Assembly (NCBI GenBank): GCA_029259845.1
Contig: JAJDEI010000313.1
Location: forward strand, 1-64,000
Direction of reading: 5' to 3'
Source: Planctomycetaceae bacterium
Lineage (GTDB): Bacteria; Planctomycetota; Planctomycetia; Planctomycetales; Planctomycetaceae
Length of the DNA: 64,000 nucleotides
The notes below the pieces were generated by a model. The model did not search any database. It was not told where the DNA came from and saw only the letters and a program-made list of their open reading frames with translations. Below are positions 17,526 to 27,155 of the stretch, piece by piece. The number at the start of each line of letters is the position of its first letter. Positions within the stretch are counted from its first letter, which is position 1. A program made the translations under genes and the position numbers.

Positions 17526-18118
17526 ACCCAAAGCGGATTCACCGGATTCGGCGTCAGCAGGGATGCACGGTCACACGCAGGCCAATCAAGAGACGATCTG
17601 GGGAGACCAGAACCGATGAACTGGAAGTGATTCGGGCGGACGGCAAGAACGTGGTCTGGGCCTGGGACGTGATCAGCGGGCGTCTGGATAACGGGCGGAC
17701 GGTGAAATGGCTGACGGTGCTCGATGAATTCACTCGCGAACTGCTGGCCCTGGAAGTGGCGCGACGGACGTCGGCGGGTTGGGTGATTGAAGTGCTGGAA
17801 AAGGTACTCGCCGAGCGGGAACCGCCACAGTATTTACGCAGCGACAACACGCGGCCATTTGTGACCGAACAGGTCGAGAAATGGGTGACGCTAGCCGGAA
17901 TCCCGATCGTGAATATCACGCCAGGCGCACCGTGGGAGAACGGTCATGTCGAAGCGTTTCACTCGCGACTGCGAGACGAATTGCTCAATGTCGAATTCTT
18001 CGCATCCCTGGAAGAGGCGAAACGTCGAACGGTTCAATGGCGTGACTATTACAATCTCGTGCGACCACACGGCTCGCTGGGTTACCTGACGCCCGTCGAA
18101 TTCGCCGGCAAGAGCTGA
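17432..18118 (+). CDS. IS3-family transposase OrfB (DDE integrase domain)
   Basis: The orfB frame is open from the slippery site at 17282; the ATG given here is internal, so the working product is OrfAB. It contains HTH_21-like SRFGYRRICAMLRREGW, then the integrase core: the first Asp in VWAWDVISG, the second in YLRSDNTRPFVT, and the Glu in PWENGHVEAFHSRLRDE. The usual SDNGPEF box reads SDNTRPF, so Gly-Pro-Glu is replaced while the catalytic Asp is kept; this copy may be impaired. The C-terminus (YNLVRPHGSLGYLTPVEFA) is intact. Confidence 0.92.
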   Translation: MAARVEELSRQHSRFGYRRICAMLRREGWQVNPKRIHRIRRQQGCTVTRRPIKRRSGETRTDELEVIRADGKNVVWAWDVISGRLDNGRTVKWLTVLDEFTRELLALEVARRTSAGWVIEVLEKVLAEREPPQYLRSDNTRPFVTEQVEKWVTLAGIPIVNITPGAPWENGHVEAFHSRLRDELLNVEFFASLEEAKRRTVQWRDYYNLVRPHGSLGYLTPVEFAGKS

Positions 18119-18269
18119 TCTTGCTGATTGAGGTAGGCGAAGGGTCAGCAATGTTTACTGGACTGTCTCATCGTTGCCGGATCAGTCGATCGGGGCTGAG
18201 TGCAACGAAAATTCCCGAGGGCTTCGATAGGGGATTGGCAAGTCCATGCGGTGACGCAGGGCACGGAGT

Positions 18270-20585
18270 TTAGCCGCGCGGCACGGGAGGTGCATTTCGC
18301 CGTCTGCGGAAATGGAAGAGCGCAAAACATCCACCAGCGATGAGGCACAACGCAAGGCTGGACGGCTCAGGGACGGCCGTTGATTGTGCTGGAGTCTGGG
18401 CATAGTACGCGCTTCCGTCCAGTGCGAAATTCAAGTCCGTCCCGTCAAAGTAAATATCGTTCACTGCACTGATTGGTGTTGGAAACGTCAATCCATGTTC
18501 TGTTAAAGACCACTCTTCAAACAAACGAACTCCACCGAAGCTTTCATGCCAGATGAAGCCTCCCAGCTCGCTCTCGCCAACCGCGTATCCATTCGAAGAT
18601 ACACCGTTAACCATACCTTCAAAAGGATCCCCATTTTCATCGGTGAGCAATGTTAAAACTCCGTTCTCCCAAACTGCCGCTTGCTGAACAGTTTCAAAAA
18701 CAGTGAAGTCAAAAAACGACACAAAGCCACCCACAAAGTCACCGTCGGAACTCACATCTACAGCCAAACTACTAACTTGGAACGGATCTTCTAGAAATGA
18801 AAACGCTCCGTCATTCCAAACGGCCGCCTGTGTAGTTCCAACTCCATTTTGAGCGAGGCCAACGACAACATTTCCAGCATCGGAGATCGCTGCAGCAGCG
18901 GCTAGTGTGGGTTGATCGGGAATGGCCTGAATTCCCCCATTTTGACTCCACGTGAATGCATCCCGAGCGCCATCCGCATGACCCGCCGCCACTCCATCAT
19001 TCGAGACATGAAAAGCTGGTGACTGATTAAACGAACCAAGAAAGCCAACTCCCTGAGCAACGCCCGGATTCTCAACTTCCCAGACAGCACCCTCACCAAG
19101 CCCTTGAGAAAGCGGCGAAACCGAATACCCAGAAATAAACTGCCCATTATGCGAAATCCCTGTAGCGAAAGTATCCCCACCCAAAGATCCCAACGTCGTC
19201 GAGCTCACAGTCGAGCCATCAGACGACACCGTAAACAGCACCGCCTCATTGGTCTGGGTCGTAGTATTGAAAGTATTCCCCACAAGCAACGCCGTCCCAT
19301 CACCTAATCTAGTGACACCGACAACATCATTCTCCGATCCCAAATCGACAAAGATCGGTCCCGCTTGGGCATAGTCTGATAGCAATCCCAAGCTGAGAAC
19401 CGTCAGCAAGATACGCATGACGAAGTTCGGTCGCACCTTGCGCGTCCAAATCGTCAGCTTCGACCATAACTCCGCCCTTCGCTTCCAGCCGGCTCCAATG
19501 CCTACAATCAAGATGCCCATTGAAAACAGCATCCATGACGCCGGTTCCGGTACCGCAGCGGCGCCGTCTGGAGCACGGACATATCGACCACTTCCCTCAA
19601 GGGCGAAGTGGTAGTCCGAGCCATCCCAGAAGACATCATTGACGGACCGAGTCGGGCTGCCAAACGTCAAGCCGTGTTTGGACAGAGCCCAGTCGTCGAA
19701 CGAACGAACGTAGCCATCAAGCGGGTCGAAGACCAGCCCGACGTCATTGAACGACCCGCCGTAGAACCCGTTGGTCAGGCTGTTCCAACTCCCGAATGCG
19801 TCGTTGCCGAGCACATCCGAAAACAAGGAAAGCGATCCCGTAGAGTCCCAGCCGGCGAGAAGCTGCTCCGTTTCGAAGTTCGCAAAGTTGAACCTCGAGA
19901 CGTAGCCGGCGGAGTTTTGGCCGTCCGGAGCGATGCCGTTTGCGAAGCTCTCGATCAGAAAAGGATCGTCGAGAAACGAAAATCCTCCGTTGATCCACTG
20001 AGCGGCTTGGGCGGTGCCGATGCCGTTCAGCGCGAAGCCAGCTTGTCGGGTGCCGCCGTCGGAGATAGCCCTTCCGATCGCCGCATCTGGCGAAGACAAC
20101 CCTTGGATGCCGTTCGTCTGGCTCCACGTGTAAGCCTTGCGAGCACCGTCAGCGTCGCCCGTTGCAACACCGGAGTTTGATACGCCAAATGCTGGACTTT
20201 GGTTGATCGACCCCAAATGCCCAACCTGGTGAATCTGGCCGGTCGCCAAATCGACCACCAACCCTTCACCAAGCCCGACAGAGCCCGGAGTCAGCCCGTA
20301 AGCCGCACCCCAACCGGAGTTACTCGACATTCGAGTCCCAGTGATTGAGATACCGCCAGGGCCGTAGAATTCGGTCCGACTCAGACCCAACGCCGAGTTC
20401 AGAATCACGCGCTCCGCCGTGTTGGGGCCATTCCCCCAAAAGGTTGTCGAACTTCCATTGTACGACACAGAGTTCGGGGTGAAGTCCCCCAGATCGAAGG
20501 TAATGATACCTCCGTAGGCAGTTTGGACGCTGAGAAACAGCGCCGTGGCCAGCACAACCCCAAGGTTGCAAACCTTGCGAAGCAT
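18270..20585 (-). CDS. Double-unit PEP-CTERM secreted protein
   Basis: The 771-residue protein starts at an ATG with AGGAAG upstream, giving MLRKVCNLGVVLATALFLS, a signal peptide. Residues about 30-360 form unit one, ending in VPEPASWMLFSMGILIVGIG and a basic tail, a complete PEP-CTERM sorting signal. A second signal-peptide-like segment, MRILLTVLSLGLLSDYAQAG, follows at about 388, then unit two with the same repeats (GSFNQSPAFHVSNDGVAAG; SLTEHGLTFPTPISAVNDI), ending in VPEPSSLALCLIAGG and a basic tail. The two units are clear paralogues. The product is probably exported and anchored or sorted by an exosortase/archaeosortase-like enzyme. No stop separates the units. Confidence 0.85.
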   Translation of the reverse strand: MLRKVCNLGVVLATALFLSVQTAYGGIITFDLGDFTPNSVSYNGSSTTFWGNGPNTAERVILNSALGLSRTEFYGPGGISITGTRMSSNSGWGAAYGLTPGSVGLGEGLVVDLATGQIHQVGHLGSINQSPAFGVSNSGVATGDADGARKAYTWSQTNGIQGLSSPDAAIGRAISDGGTRQAGFALNGIGTAQAAQWINGGFSFLDDPFLIESFANGIAPDGQNSAGYVSRFNFANFETEQLLAGWDSTGSLSLFSDVLGNDAFGSWNSLTNGFYGGSFNDVGLVFDPLDGYVRSFDDWALSKHGLTFGSPTRSVNDVFWDGSDYHFALEGSGRYVRAPDGAAAVPEPASWMLFSMGILIVGIGAGWKRRAELWSKLTIWTRKVRPNFVMRILLTVLSLGLLSDYAQAGPIFVDLGSENDVVGVTRLGDGTALLVGNTFNTTTQTNEAVLFTVSSDGSTVSSTTLGSLGGDTFATGISHNGQFISGYSVSPLSQGLGEGAVWEVENPGVAQGVGFLGSFNQSPAFHVSNDGVAAGHADGARDAFTWSQNGGIQAIPDQPTLAAAAAISDAGNVVVGLAQNGVGTTQAAVWNDGAFSFLEDPFQVSSLAVDVSSDGDFVGGFVSFFDFTVFETVQQAAVWENGVLTLLTDENGDPFEGMVNGVSSNGYAVGESELGGFIWHESFGGVRLFEEWSLTEHGLTFPTPISAVNDIYFDGTDLNFALDGSAYYAQTPAQSTAVPEPSSLALCLIAGGCFALFHFRRRRNAPPVPRG

Positions 20586-20818
20586 ATTCACTTCCTGTTG
20601 TGGAGCATGGTGTCGTGTTTGAACGATCATTAGATCATGGTTCCTTTGTCGTAACGTCGCCGGTAGGTGGTCTGCACCCCGAATTCTGGTCCGACCAATC
20701 GGAAACACGCGGAAAACATGTCACCGCGACTGCTGTTTCGCAGCTCGTTTTTTGTCTTGCGGCATGTTGACTTTTCACTCCGTGCGTCGCATAAGCGGAT
20801 CGTCTTCACGGAGTTTTT

Positions 20819-22624
20819 ATGGAGCAGTGCCAACGAAATTCTTCTCATCTTTTCCAACGCCACGCGCCGTTCGTCGCGGGCAATCGCCGCTTGCGAGAAC
20901 CGCAAATCCAAGGCTACGAAGCGCTCCGCTCGCACTTCGCCGCCGAACGCGAACCGGCGCTGGTGCAGATCCCGGTGGGATGCGGCAAGACGGGATTGAT
21001 GGCTCTGTTGCCCTTTGGCATCGCCAACGGACGCGCTCTGCTGGTTGCTCCGAACGTGACGATTCGGGAGACGATCTTTCAGGCGGTTGATACGGCCAGC
21101 GACACGTGCTTTTGGCGACGCGCCGGTGTGGCTCCCGTTGGTGTGGAAGGACCATTCGCGGCCCGCATCGATAGCACTGCTCAGTTGACCGACTGTATCG
21201 AGAGCCACTTCGTGGTGACCAACGTCCAGCAAATTGGCACCAGCCGTAACCGTTGGCTCGGACGCTTCCCGCACGATTTCTTCGACATGATTTTGATTGA
21301 CGAAGGGCACCATAACCCGGCTGCGAGTTGGCGGCGGCTGATCGACCATTTCACCGACGCCAAAGTCGTCAGCCTGACGGCGACGCCGTTTCGCAGCGAC
21401 GGAGCGGCGCTGATCGGCAAACCGGTCTACCGCTACTCGTTTCTGCGGGCCATGTGCCGGGGTTACATCAAGCGGTTGCGGGCGGTCCACGTGCAGCCCC
21501 GCGAATTGGCGTTCACGTTCTGCGATGAACCGCAGGAGGTTTCGCTCACGGACGTGATGCGGTTGCGGGAAGAAGTCTGGTTCAGTCGCGGTGTCGCCTT
21601 GGCCCCGGAGTGCAATCGGCACATCGTGCGCACGAGTATCGCCGAATGCGAGAAGTTGCGGCAGGCGCGACTCATCAAACACCAAATCATCGCGGCAGCT
21701 TGTTCCGTCCATCACGCTGGTGAAATTGCTCGCCTGTATCGTGAAGCAGGATATATCGCCGAAGAAATCCACAGCGGACAACCGAAGTCGCAACGGCAAA
21801 ATGTCCTCGCGCGTCTCAAGGACGGGCGGCTGGACGTGATCGTGCAGGTGGAGATGTTGGGCGAAGGCTTTGACCATCCGCCCTTGTCGGTCGCGGCCGT
21901 CTTCCGCCCGTTCCGTTCGCTCTCGCCGTATGTGCAGTTTGTCGGCCGGATCATGCGCACCGTACGGCAGAGTAGTCCGAACGACCCGGACAACTGCGGC
22001 GTGGTTGTTTCGCACGTCGGTTTGAACACGGAACGGCATTGGTCCGAGTTCCGTTCGCTCGACAAGCAAGATCAAGACTTGTGGGCCGGACTGGCCGGTG
22101 GTGGAGACGTGACGCCATCGGCGTCTTCGTCGCAGGCGGGTCTTCCGCGTGAGTTCTCGCCCGACATGCTGGTCTCGTCCGAAATTCTGGGGGAGTTTCG
22201 TGAATCCCTGTTTGGACATGTCTCGGGGAGTGAGGCCCAACAGCCACTGCCCCTCTCCGACAATGCGTCGTCTATTGCGGGTCCACAACAACGACGTCAG
22301 GAAGCCCGCACACTCCTTCAAGAACGTGTCAACGATTCGGTCCGCGAGACGTTGTGGACCACCCGACTGAGCGGCACCGGCTGGCAGATCGGTCGCCGAT
22401 TTGCGTTCGTACGGCGGCAAAACAACTGGGCGGCCACTCGCCAGTGGACTTACATTGAACTCAACAAACGCATCGGTCGCCGGCCCGCCCCAGGTAAGGA
22501 ATGGTCGCTGAATGAAATCGAACAGGCACTCGACGTGCTGCCGGACGTCCGCCAGGAGATCGTCAAAAAACTGCAATCCTGTTTTCGCCGTAAGGAGACA
22601 TGGCCAAGGTCCGCCAGATTCTGA
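20819..22624 (+). CDS. SF2 DEAD/DEAH-box helicase
   Basis: The 601-residue helicase has motif I PVGCGKTG (about residue 52), motif II DEGHH (about 160, a DExH variant), motif III TATPFRSD (about 190), and C-terminal motifs EMLGEGFDHPPLS and YVQFVGRIMRTVR (about 345-380). The C-terminal 180 residues are of unknown fold. The start follows CGGAG. It is divergent from the PEP-CTERM gene and is the first of three overlapping genes. This RecA-pair architecture with a specific C-terminal domain is common in defence and repair helicases; a duplex DNA substrate is assumed. Confidence 0.88.
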   Translation: MEQCQRNSSHLFQRHAPFVAGNRRLREPQIQGYEALRSHFAAEREPALVQIPVGCGKTGLMALLPFGIANGRALLVAPNVTIRETIFQAVDTASDTCFWRRAGVAPVGVEGPFAARIDSTAQLTDCIESHFVVTNVQQIGTSRNRWLGRFPHDFFDMILIDEGHHNPAASWRRLIDHFTDAKVVSLTATPFRSDGAALIGKPVYRYSFLRAMCRGYIKRLRAVHVQPRELAFTFCDEPQEVSLTDVMRLREEVWFSRGVALAPECNRHIVRTSIAECEKLRQARLIKHQIIAAACSVHHAGEIARLYREAGYIAEEIHSGQPKSQRQNVLARLKDGRLDVIVQVEMLGEGFDHPPLSVAAVFRPFRSLSPYVQFVGRIMRTVRQSSPNDPDNCGVVVSHVGLNTERHWSEFRSLDKQDQDLWAGLAGGGDVTPSASSSQAGLPREFSPDMLVSSEILGEFRESLFGHVSGSEAQQPLPLSDNASSIAGPQQRRQEARTLLQERVNDSVRETLWTTRLSGTGWQIGRRFAFVRRQNNWAATRQWTYIELNKRIGRRPAPGKEWSLNEIEQALDVLPDVRQEIVKKLQSCFRRKETWPRSARF

Positions 22625-22995
22625 AGCACGTGAGCGTCGAGATTGCCAAAGGGAGCAGACGCTGTCGGAGAAACCGCAATCACGCAATCCTCGCAGGTGA
22701 GCCATGTCTGGTGATCCGGGACGACGCCGGACCGTGGAGCCGCAACTACTGCCGCGAGTGCGCCTTGCCAATTCTGAAGTTATGCGCGGCCGACCTGCGC
22801 GGGTTTCGCGACGTGCTCTATCCCGAACGAATGAAACAAGCGCGAGTCGTCCACCGCGAGACAGTCGCCCCGGACGCCACTGCGATGCGGCAGGACGTCG
22901 AACGAATCGTCGGTCGACCGATGAACGTGACACTCTACCTGCCGAACAAAGAATCGAATTCGCCGGCCGATGTCGAAACGGAACAAAAGCGGTAG
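22600..22995 (+). CDS. Small Cys-rich protein coupled to the helicase (131 aa)
   Basis: The gene overlaps the helicase 3' end by 25 bases, with AAGGAG upstream of its ATG. The product has a possible metal site spread over RRCRRNRNHAILAGEPCLV and SRNYCRECALPILKLC (Cys residues at about 22, 38, 51, 54 and 62, plus a His), followed by a helical DLRGFRDVLYPERM segment. No named family is recognised. Translational coupling to the helicase suggests that it is a subunit or cofactor. Confidence 0.6.
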   Translation: MAKVRQILKHVSVEIAKGSRRCRRNRNHAILAGEPCLVIRDDAGPWSRNYCRECALPILKLCAADLRGFRDVLYPERMKQARVVHRETVAPDATAMRQDVERIVGRPMNVTLYLPNKESNSPADVETEQKR

Positions 22996-23395
22996 TTGTC
23001 AGAAGGCGAAACCATTTAATGCGACTCGCTGTGAGATCGAGGAATCCGTGATCCAGATTGACCGGTTGTTGGGAGAGGGATTGACCACGATAGAAGCGTG
23101 CGAGTACATGGGAATCAACCGCCGAACGCTCGCTCGCTGGCAAATACGATGCGGTCTGCAACAGAGACCCAACCAGAAACGTCCGGCGGTGAACTTTGCA
23201 GATTTCCAACAGGTGCGAAACCATCGACCAAGCTCCATTGGTCGGCGTCGCCGAATTGGCGACCCGACAGGAAACACAATCCCCTACAGTCAAATGACCG
23301 CCGCGCCACGCGAAAATCAGGAAAAGCCGTATGTCGTGTCTGCAACGCACGTTGCGGCAGGAAATGCAGTTCGGCACGATTGGCCGCCGTCGTGA
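22970..23395 (+). CDS. Helix-turn-helix protein, possibly transposase-derived
   Basis: The ATG at 22970 overlaps the preceding gene by 26 bases. Residues about 20-65 (EIEESVIQIDRLLGEGLTTIEACEYMGINRRTLARWQ) resemble the Hin/transposase-type helix-turn-helix found at the start of IS3 OrfA proteins. The remaining 75 residues have arbitrary composition, so the gene may be a truncated or recruited OrfA-like fragment. It could supply DNA binding to the helicase cluster, but decay is an equally fair reading. Confidence 0.45.
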   Translation: MSKRNKSGSCQKAKPFNATRCEIEESVIQIDRLLGEGLTTIEACEYMGINRRTLARWQIRCGLQQRPNQKRPAVNFADFQQVRNHRPSSIGRRRRIGDPTGNTIPYSQMTAAPRENQEKPYVVSATHVAAGNAVRHDWPPS

Positions 23396-23414
23396 TAAGG
23401 CAGACTCCGGCACG

Positions 23415-26102
23415 TCACGGTTTTTCGGGGACTTCCGGCGTGTCGGCTTTGAGTTTCGCCATCGCCGCGTCGATCTCTGCGTCGGTGAAGTCTGAGCCAA
23501 TTCGGGCACTCGGAGGCAGGGTCGCTTTCAGGGCGGCGATGCCGTCGATCGTCACTTTGGTTCGCTGCACGTTCAGGGTCACCGGTTTTTGGCGATCTGA
23601 ACCCCAGCCGTAAAGATGGCGCAGCCCGGCGTCGGTCACAACGGAGTCGGGGATGTACAGTTCTTCAAGCTTTGGCAATACAGCAATCCGGGCCACCACG
23701 CCATCAGTCACCGAGGCTCCATTCTCCGCCAGCACGAGCTTCTTAAGCTGACGAAGCTCGGACAATACTTTCCAGCCGTCTTCTGTGACGTTACGCATGC
23801 GAACCGCCCAGAACTCTTCCAAACTCTCGCGGTAACGGGCAACGCGCTGCAAGCCCCTGTTGGTTAGAGGCGTTGTGTCAACACGGAGAACGCGCAGACG
23901 CGGCAGTTGTGGTGCTGATAGAAATCCGTCGTCGCTCAGCGGAGATCCCTGAAGGTCCAACTGTTCGAGCTTTGTACAATTAGTCAGATGCCGAAAACCT
24001 GTTCCGGTGACCTTTGTTCTATATAAGTACAACTCAAAGAGTTCGCTTAATCCCGCAAGGTGTCGTAGACCATCGTCCGAAACCTGGGTGTCGCTGAGAC
24101 TGACGCGAAACAACTTCGGGAATCGTCTGAGGTTTTGCAGGCCTCCGTTGGTGATTTGAGAGTGGCTGAGATCAAGAGTCTTGAGTTCCGGCAGTTTCTT
24201 CAGGTGCGCCAGTCCCTCGTCGGTCAGCCGAGAAGGATGTGCATCCCTTGCCAACGAGAGCGTCGTGAGTTTCGGAAGATTGGCAATCAGGCGAAGGTCG
24301 TCGTCCACCACAGAGGACTCAACCAGACTGATCGTCACGACATCAAAGGGCTTGTTCGGAAGATCCTCAGGTCGCGCGATTGAGGTATCCCCACCAATCG
24401 ACACTTGCCCCCCAAGCGAGAGTACCATTTCCGCGACACGACGATTGTCGGCTGCTTGCTGCAGATCTCCTCGACCGATCACTTTGCCGTCTCGGAGCAC
24501 GTGCAGCTCGCCACCAACCACTTTGACACTCACCGAAATCTTGTCCCCGCGTCGCAACACGAAACTGTCTGTGTCGAACTGAAGATCTCCTCGCGTGACG
24601 TGCAGAGTCTGTTCTCCCGGTTTCACCGTGATTGCGTCGCCCGACTTGTCGTGTTTTGTGATGCGGAGCGTGTCGCCTGCCGCCGTCACTTCAGCCTGGT
24701 CGTCGTGAATTTCAACCGCAATCGTCGTGTCACCAACTTTGAAGTAGAAAATGGCAATCGCCAGCATGGCTGCCAAACCCACAGTGGCTGTCAGGACGGA
24801 AAGCAGCGTTCGACGATTGCTCGGTCCCCTAACTGCCTTCTCGGCCAGCGCCGGTGTTGGTACGTCGTCCGGCGTGACAGTTGGGCTAAAGGCTTGGGGA
24901 TCATCGGAGTCTGAAGGAGCGCCCGTTTCAGACACGGTGTCGAGCAACCGACCGAGAGCGTGTCCCGTCGCGAACGGTGCCAGCGCTAAGGCGACCACAT
25001 CCGCAGACGGAACGCGTTCGTCCGGGTCGCGAGCGATCATCCGGCCAACCAAGTCTACAAGTTCAGTAGGAAAGTCGTCACGAAACCCTGCCAGTGAAGG
25101 AGCCGGCCCGTTGGCCTTAGCCATCATCAGCTTGAGCGTGGAGCCGTGACGGTCAGCCGGGAACGGTGTCCGGCCGCTCAACAGCTTGTAAAGCGTCACG
25201 CCCAGCGAATAGACATCGGCCCGTCGGTCAACTTCATGGCTGTCGATGCCTTGTTCGGGCGCCATGTATTCAACCGTGCCCATGATGTGGCTGGCCGCCG
25301 TCAAATCCGCGTGACTGGTGGAGTCGGTCTCATGTAGAAGCGCCAAACCGAGGTCAAGCACCTTGACCTGAACGTCGCCGTCCACCGTGCGGGTAAGCAT
25401 GAGGTTGGCGGGTTTGATGTCCCGATGGACCATGCTGTGCTGATGAGCGTGTGCAACCCCGACCGCTGCCTGCCGGACAATTTCACACGCATCGGCAATG
25501 GCAAGCGGGCCGTTTCGTCTCGCCAGTCGCGCGACGTCGATCCCTTCGACCAATTCCATCACGAGATAGTGCATGCCTTCCGCCTCTCCGGCATCTGTCG
25601 CTTGCACGATGTTCGGATGGCTGAGCCGCCCGACCGCCTTCATCTCTCTTCGAAATCGACCGACGATTCCTGCGTTGCCCAGTCGATCCGGAGGCAGCAG
25701 TTTGACGGCGAAGAGTCGATCGAGGTGTTCGTGCCGGGCTTTGTAGACGGTGCCCATCCCTCCCTGGCCGAGTTTTTCCATGAATTGATACGGCCCCAGA
25801 GAGCGAGGCTCCGTATCGGCGAATCCTTCGGCCGGAATCACATCGGAATCTGCTGAATCTGCCGGCTGAATCTCCTGGACGATCGCGACGAGTTGTTCGC
25901 ACTCCGGTTCCTGCTCAAATTCCGGTTCCGGCCGGGGACCGCGAATCTCTCGGATCAACGGATCGTTGGGGGCGGACTCCAGTTCGCGGACCGTGTCGCC
26001 GCAAGCAACGCACGTATCCACATGATCGGCGACCTGCTCGAAAGAGTCCTCGTTGAGCAATCCGATGGCGAAATCGTTCAGCTCTTGCCGATTGGGATGC
26101 AT
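23415..26102 (-). CDS. Transmembrane Ser/Thr protein kinase with zinc-finger N-terminus and leucine-rich repeats
   Basis: The 895-residue protein begins with an anti-sigma-like segment holding DHVDTCVACGDTV (His-Cys-Cys zinc pattern, about residues 27-39). The kinase domain spans about 105-370, with YQFMEKLGQGGMGTVYKARH (glycine loop), an invariant-Lys segment FAVKLLPP, MVHRDIKPANLML (catalytic loop) and YMAPEQGID. A single transmembrane helix at about 430-452 (LLSVLTATVGLAAMLAIAIF) is followed by an extracytoplasmic part with leucine-rich repeats (about 600-880; L-x-x-L-x-x-L-x-L patterns). The ECF-type sigma gene lies just upstream on the same strand, a classic planctomycete pairing in which the kinase acts downstream of, or on, the sigma factor. 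Confidence 0.93.
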   Translation of the reverse strand: MHPNRQELNDFAIGLLNEDSFEQVADHVDTCVACGDTVRELESAPNDPLIREIRGPRPEPEFEQEPECEQLVAIVQEIQPADSADSDVIPAEGFADTEPRSLGPYQFMEKLGQGGMGTVYKARHEHLDRLFAVKLLPPDRLGNAGIVGRFRREMKAVGRLSHPNIVQATDAGEAEGMHYLVMELVEGIDVARLARRNGPLAIADACEIVRQAAVGVAHAHQHSMVHRDIKPANLMLTRTVDGDVQVKVLDLGLALLHETDSTSHADLTAASHIMGTVEYMAPEQGIDSHEVDRRADVYSLGVTLYKLLSGRTPFPADRHGSTLKLMMAKANGPAPSLAGFRDDFPTELVDLVGRMIARDPDERVPSADVVALALAPFATGHALGRLLDTVSETGAPSDSDDPQAFSPTVTPDDVPTPALAEKAVRGPSNRRTLLSVLTATVGLAAMLAIAIFYFKVGDTTIAVEIHDDQAEVTAAGDTLRITKHDKSGDAITVKPGEQTLHVTRGDLQFDTDSFVLRRGDKISVSVKVVGGELHVLRDGKVIGRGDLQQAADNRRVAEMVLSLGGQVSIGGDTSIARPEDLPNKPFDVVTISLVESSVVDDDLRLIANLPKLTTLSLARDAHPSRLTDEGLAHLKKLPELKTLDLSHSQITNGGLQNLRRFPKLFRVSLSDTQVSDDGLRHLAGLSELFELYLYRTKVTGTGFRHLTNCTKLEQLDLQGSPLSDDGFLSAPQLPRLRVLRVDTTPLTNRGLQRVARYRESLEEFWAVRMRNVTEDGWKVLSELRQLKKLVLAENGASVTDGVVARIAVLPKLEELYIPDSVVTDAGLRHLYGWGSDRQKPVTLNVQRTKVTIDGIAALKATLPPSARIGSDFTDAEIDAAMAKLKADTPEVPEKP

Positions 26103-26259
26103 CTTGTCAGCCCTCGTCTCTGTGTAAAGTGGTTTGTCTTGATTCTCCTAAGAGTATGACGGTCGCGCCACGCGACATCAGGTGGCGTCGCTCAACTCGC
26201 GTCTGTAATTGATGTTATGTCGAAGGGTCCCGTGAGCCAGCAGATGATTGGCGAATTAC

Positions 26260-26850
26260 TCAGGACAAGTCCTCCACTTCGCGCCGCAGTCGCTGGAGTA
26301 CCCGGTATTTCGCTTGCCGCACGGCTTTGGGCGTCATGTCGTATTCGGCAGCGAGGTCGGCCGAGTCGTCGCCTTCGACGGTTGAACGCCAGAAGATGTT
26401 CCAGGTGCGTTCCTCGAAGTCATTCCGAATGATTTCCATCAATCGATGCACAAACGCCCGCTCGGAGTCGGGACTTTCGATGCTCGACGGGTCGTCGGTC
26501 GATTCGATTTCATGAAACGGAATCGTGGCTGCCATCTCCCCCATCGGTTGCGGATGCTTGGCTTGCTTGCGGAAATGTTCTCTCAGCAGGTTTTGAGTTG
26601 CCTGAAACAACCATTTCCGGAAACTACCACTCCGCTGGCGGTCGAACCCTGGCAGTTTCGACGCCAACAGGCGAAAGACTTCCTGTCCAACATCCTTCGC
26701 GTCCGCCTCCTGCAAACCGGCCCGCCGCGCCCAGGCATAGATCCGTGGCGCGTACAACTGCGACACCTTATTCCAGGCTCCGTCGTCGTTGCATTTCGCT
26801 CGCTCCAAAAGTGTGGGGGAGGTGGAATCTGACGAAATTGAATCAGTCAT
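26260..26850 (-). CDS. ECF-type RNA polymerase sigma factor (planctomycete-type)
   Basis: The 196-residue protein has region 2 at about residues 25-90 (WNKVSQLYAPRIYAWARR then DAKDVGQEVFRLLASKLPGF and FRKWLFQATQNLLREHFRK) and region 4 at about 135-195 (WNIFWRSTVEGDDSADLAAEYDMTPKAVRQAKYRVLQRLRRE). This is the subgroup abundant in planctomycetes and partnered by Ser/Thr kinases. AGGA precedes the ATG. It lies 157 bases upstream of the kinase gene and is transcribed in the same direction. Confidence 0.93.
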   Translation of the reverse strand: MTDSISSDSTSPTLLERAKCNDDGAWNKVSQLYAPRIYAWARRAGLQEADAKDVGQEVFRLLASKLPGFDRQRSGSFRKWLFQATQNLLREHFRKQAKHPQPMGEMAATIPFHEIESTDDPSSIESPDSERAFVHRLMEIIRNDFEERTWNIFWRSTVEGDDSADLAAEYDMTPKAVRQAKYRVLQRLRREVEDLS

Positions 26851-27155
26851 GCAGTGCCATCCTGTAGCTCCATTTGCTCACGGCGATTAGAACCAGTAGG
26901 TCCAATTCTATCGTGAACGGTCTCAGGGATCATGGTCGCCGAGGGAAGTTTGCCATCCGCCGAGTTGAATCATCCAGCGAACGGCTGGGCGAGCACGGTG
27001 CGCGATCAGAGGGAGGGAATCACAAAGTCTGAACCCTGGCGCGCCGACAAACACGGAATCAAAGCATGAAATCGCCAGTATCCTGGATGTCAGCAAACGG
27101 AACATACAGTAACATCACAGGCGGCGGGCTAGATTGTGGTGAAGCGCCTGCTACT
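26851..27155. other. Intergenic region between sigma gene and phosphorothioation island
   Basis: No gene is seen. The stretch separates the minus-strand sigma promoter region from the 3' end of the PT-associated methyltransferase and marks the left side of the PT island. No hairpin with a T tract was recognised. Confidence 0.4.

Larger units (their letters stand above)
16977..18180 (+). mobile_element. IS3-family insertion sequence
   Basis: The element has two overlapping frames, a helix-turn-helix orfA and an integrase-like orfB, joined by a -1 frameshift site. Imperfect inverted ends are suggested by GCAACGA...CTGTCCA near 16980-16998 and TGGACTGTCTCATCGTTGC near 18160-18178; these limits are tentative and no target duplication was confirmed. 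The length of about 1.2 kb is usual for the family. It sits between the unknown 290-residue protein and the PEP-CTERM gene. Confidence 0.8.
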
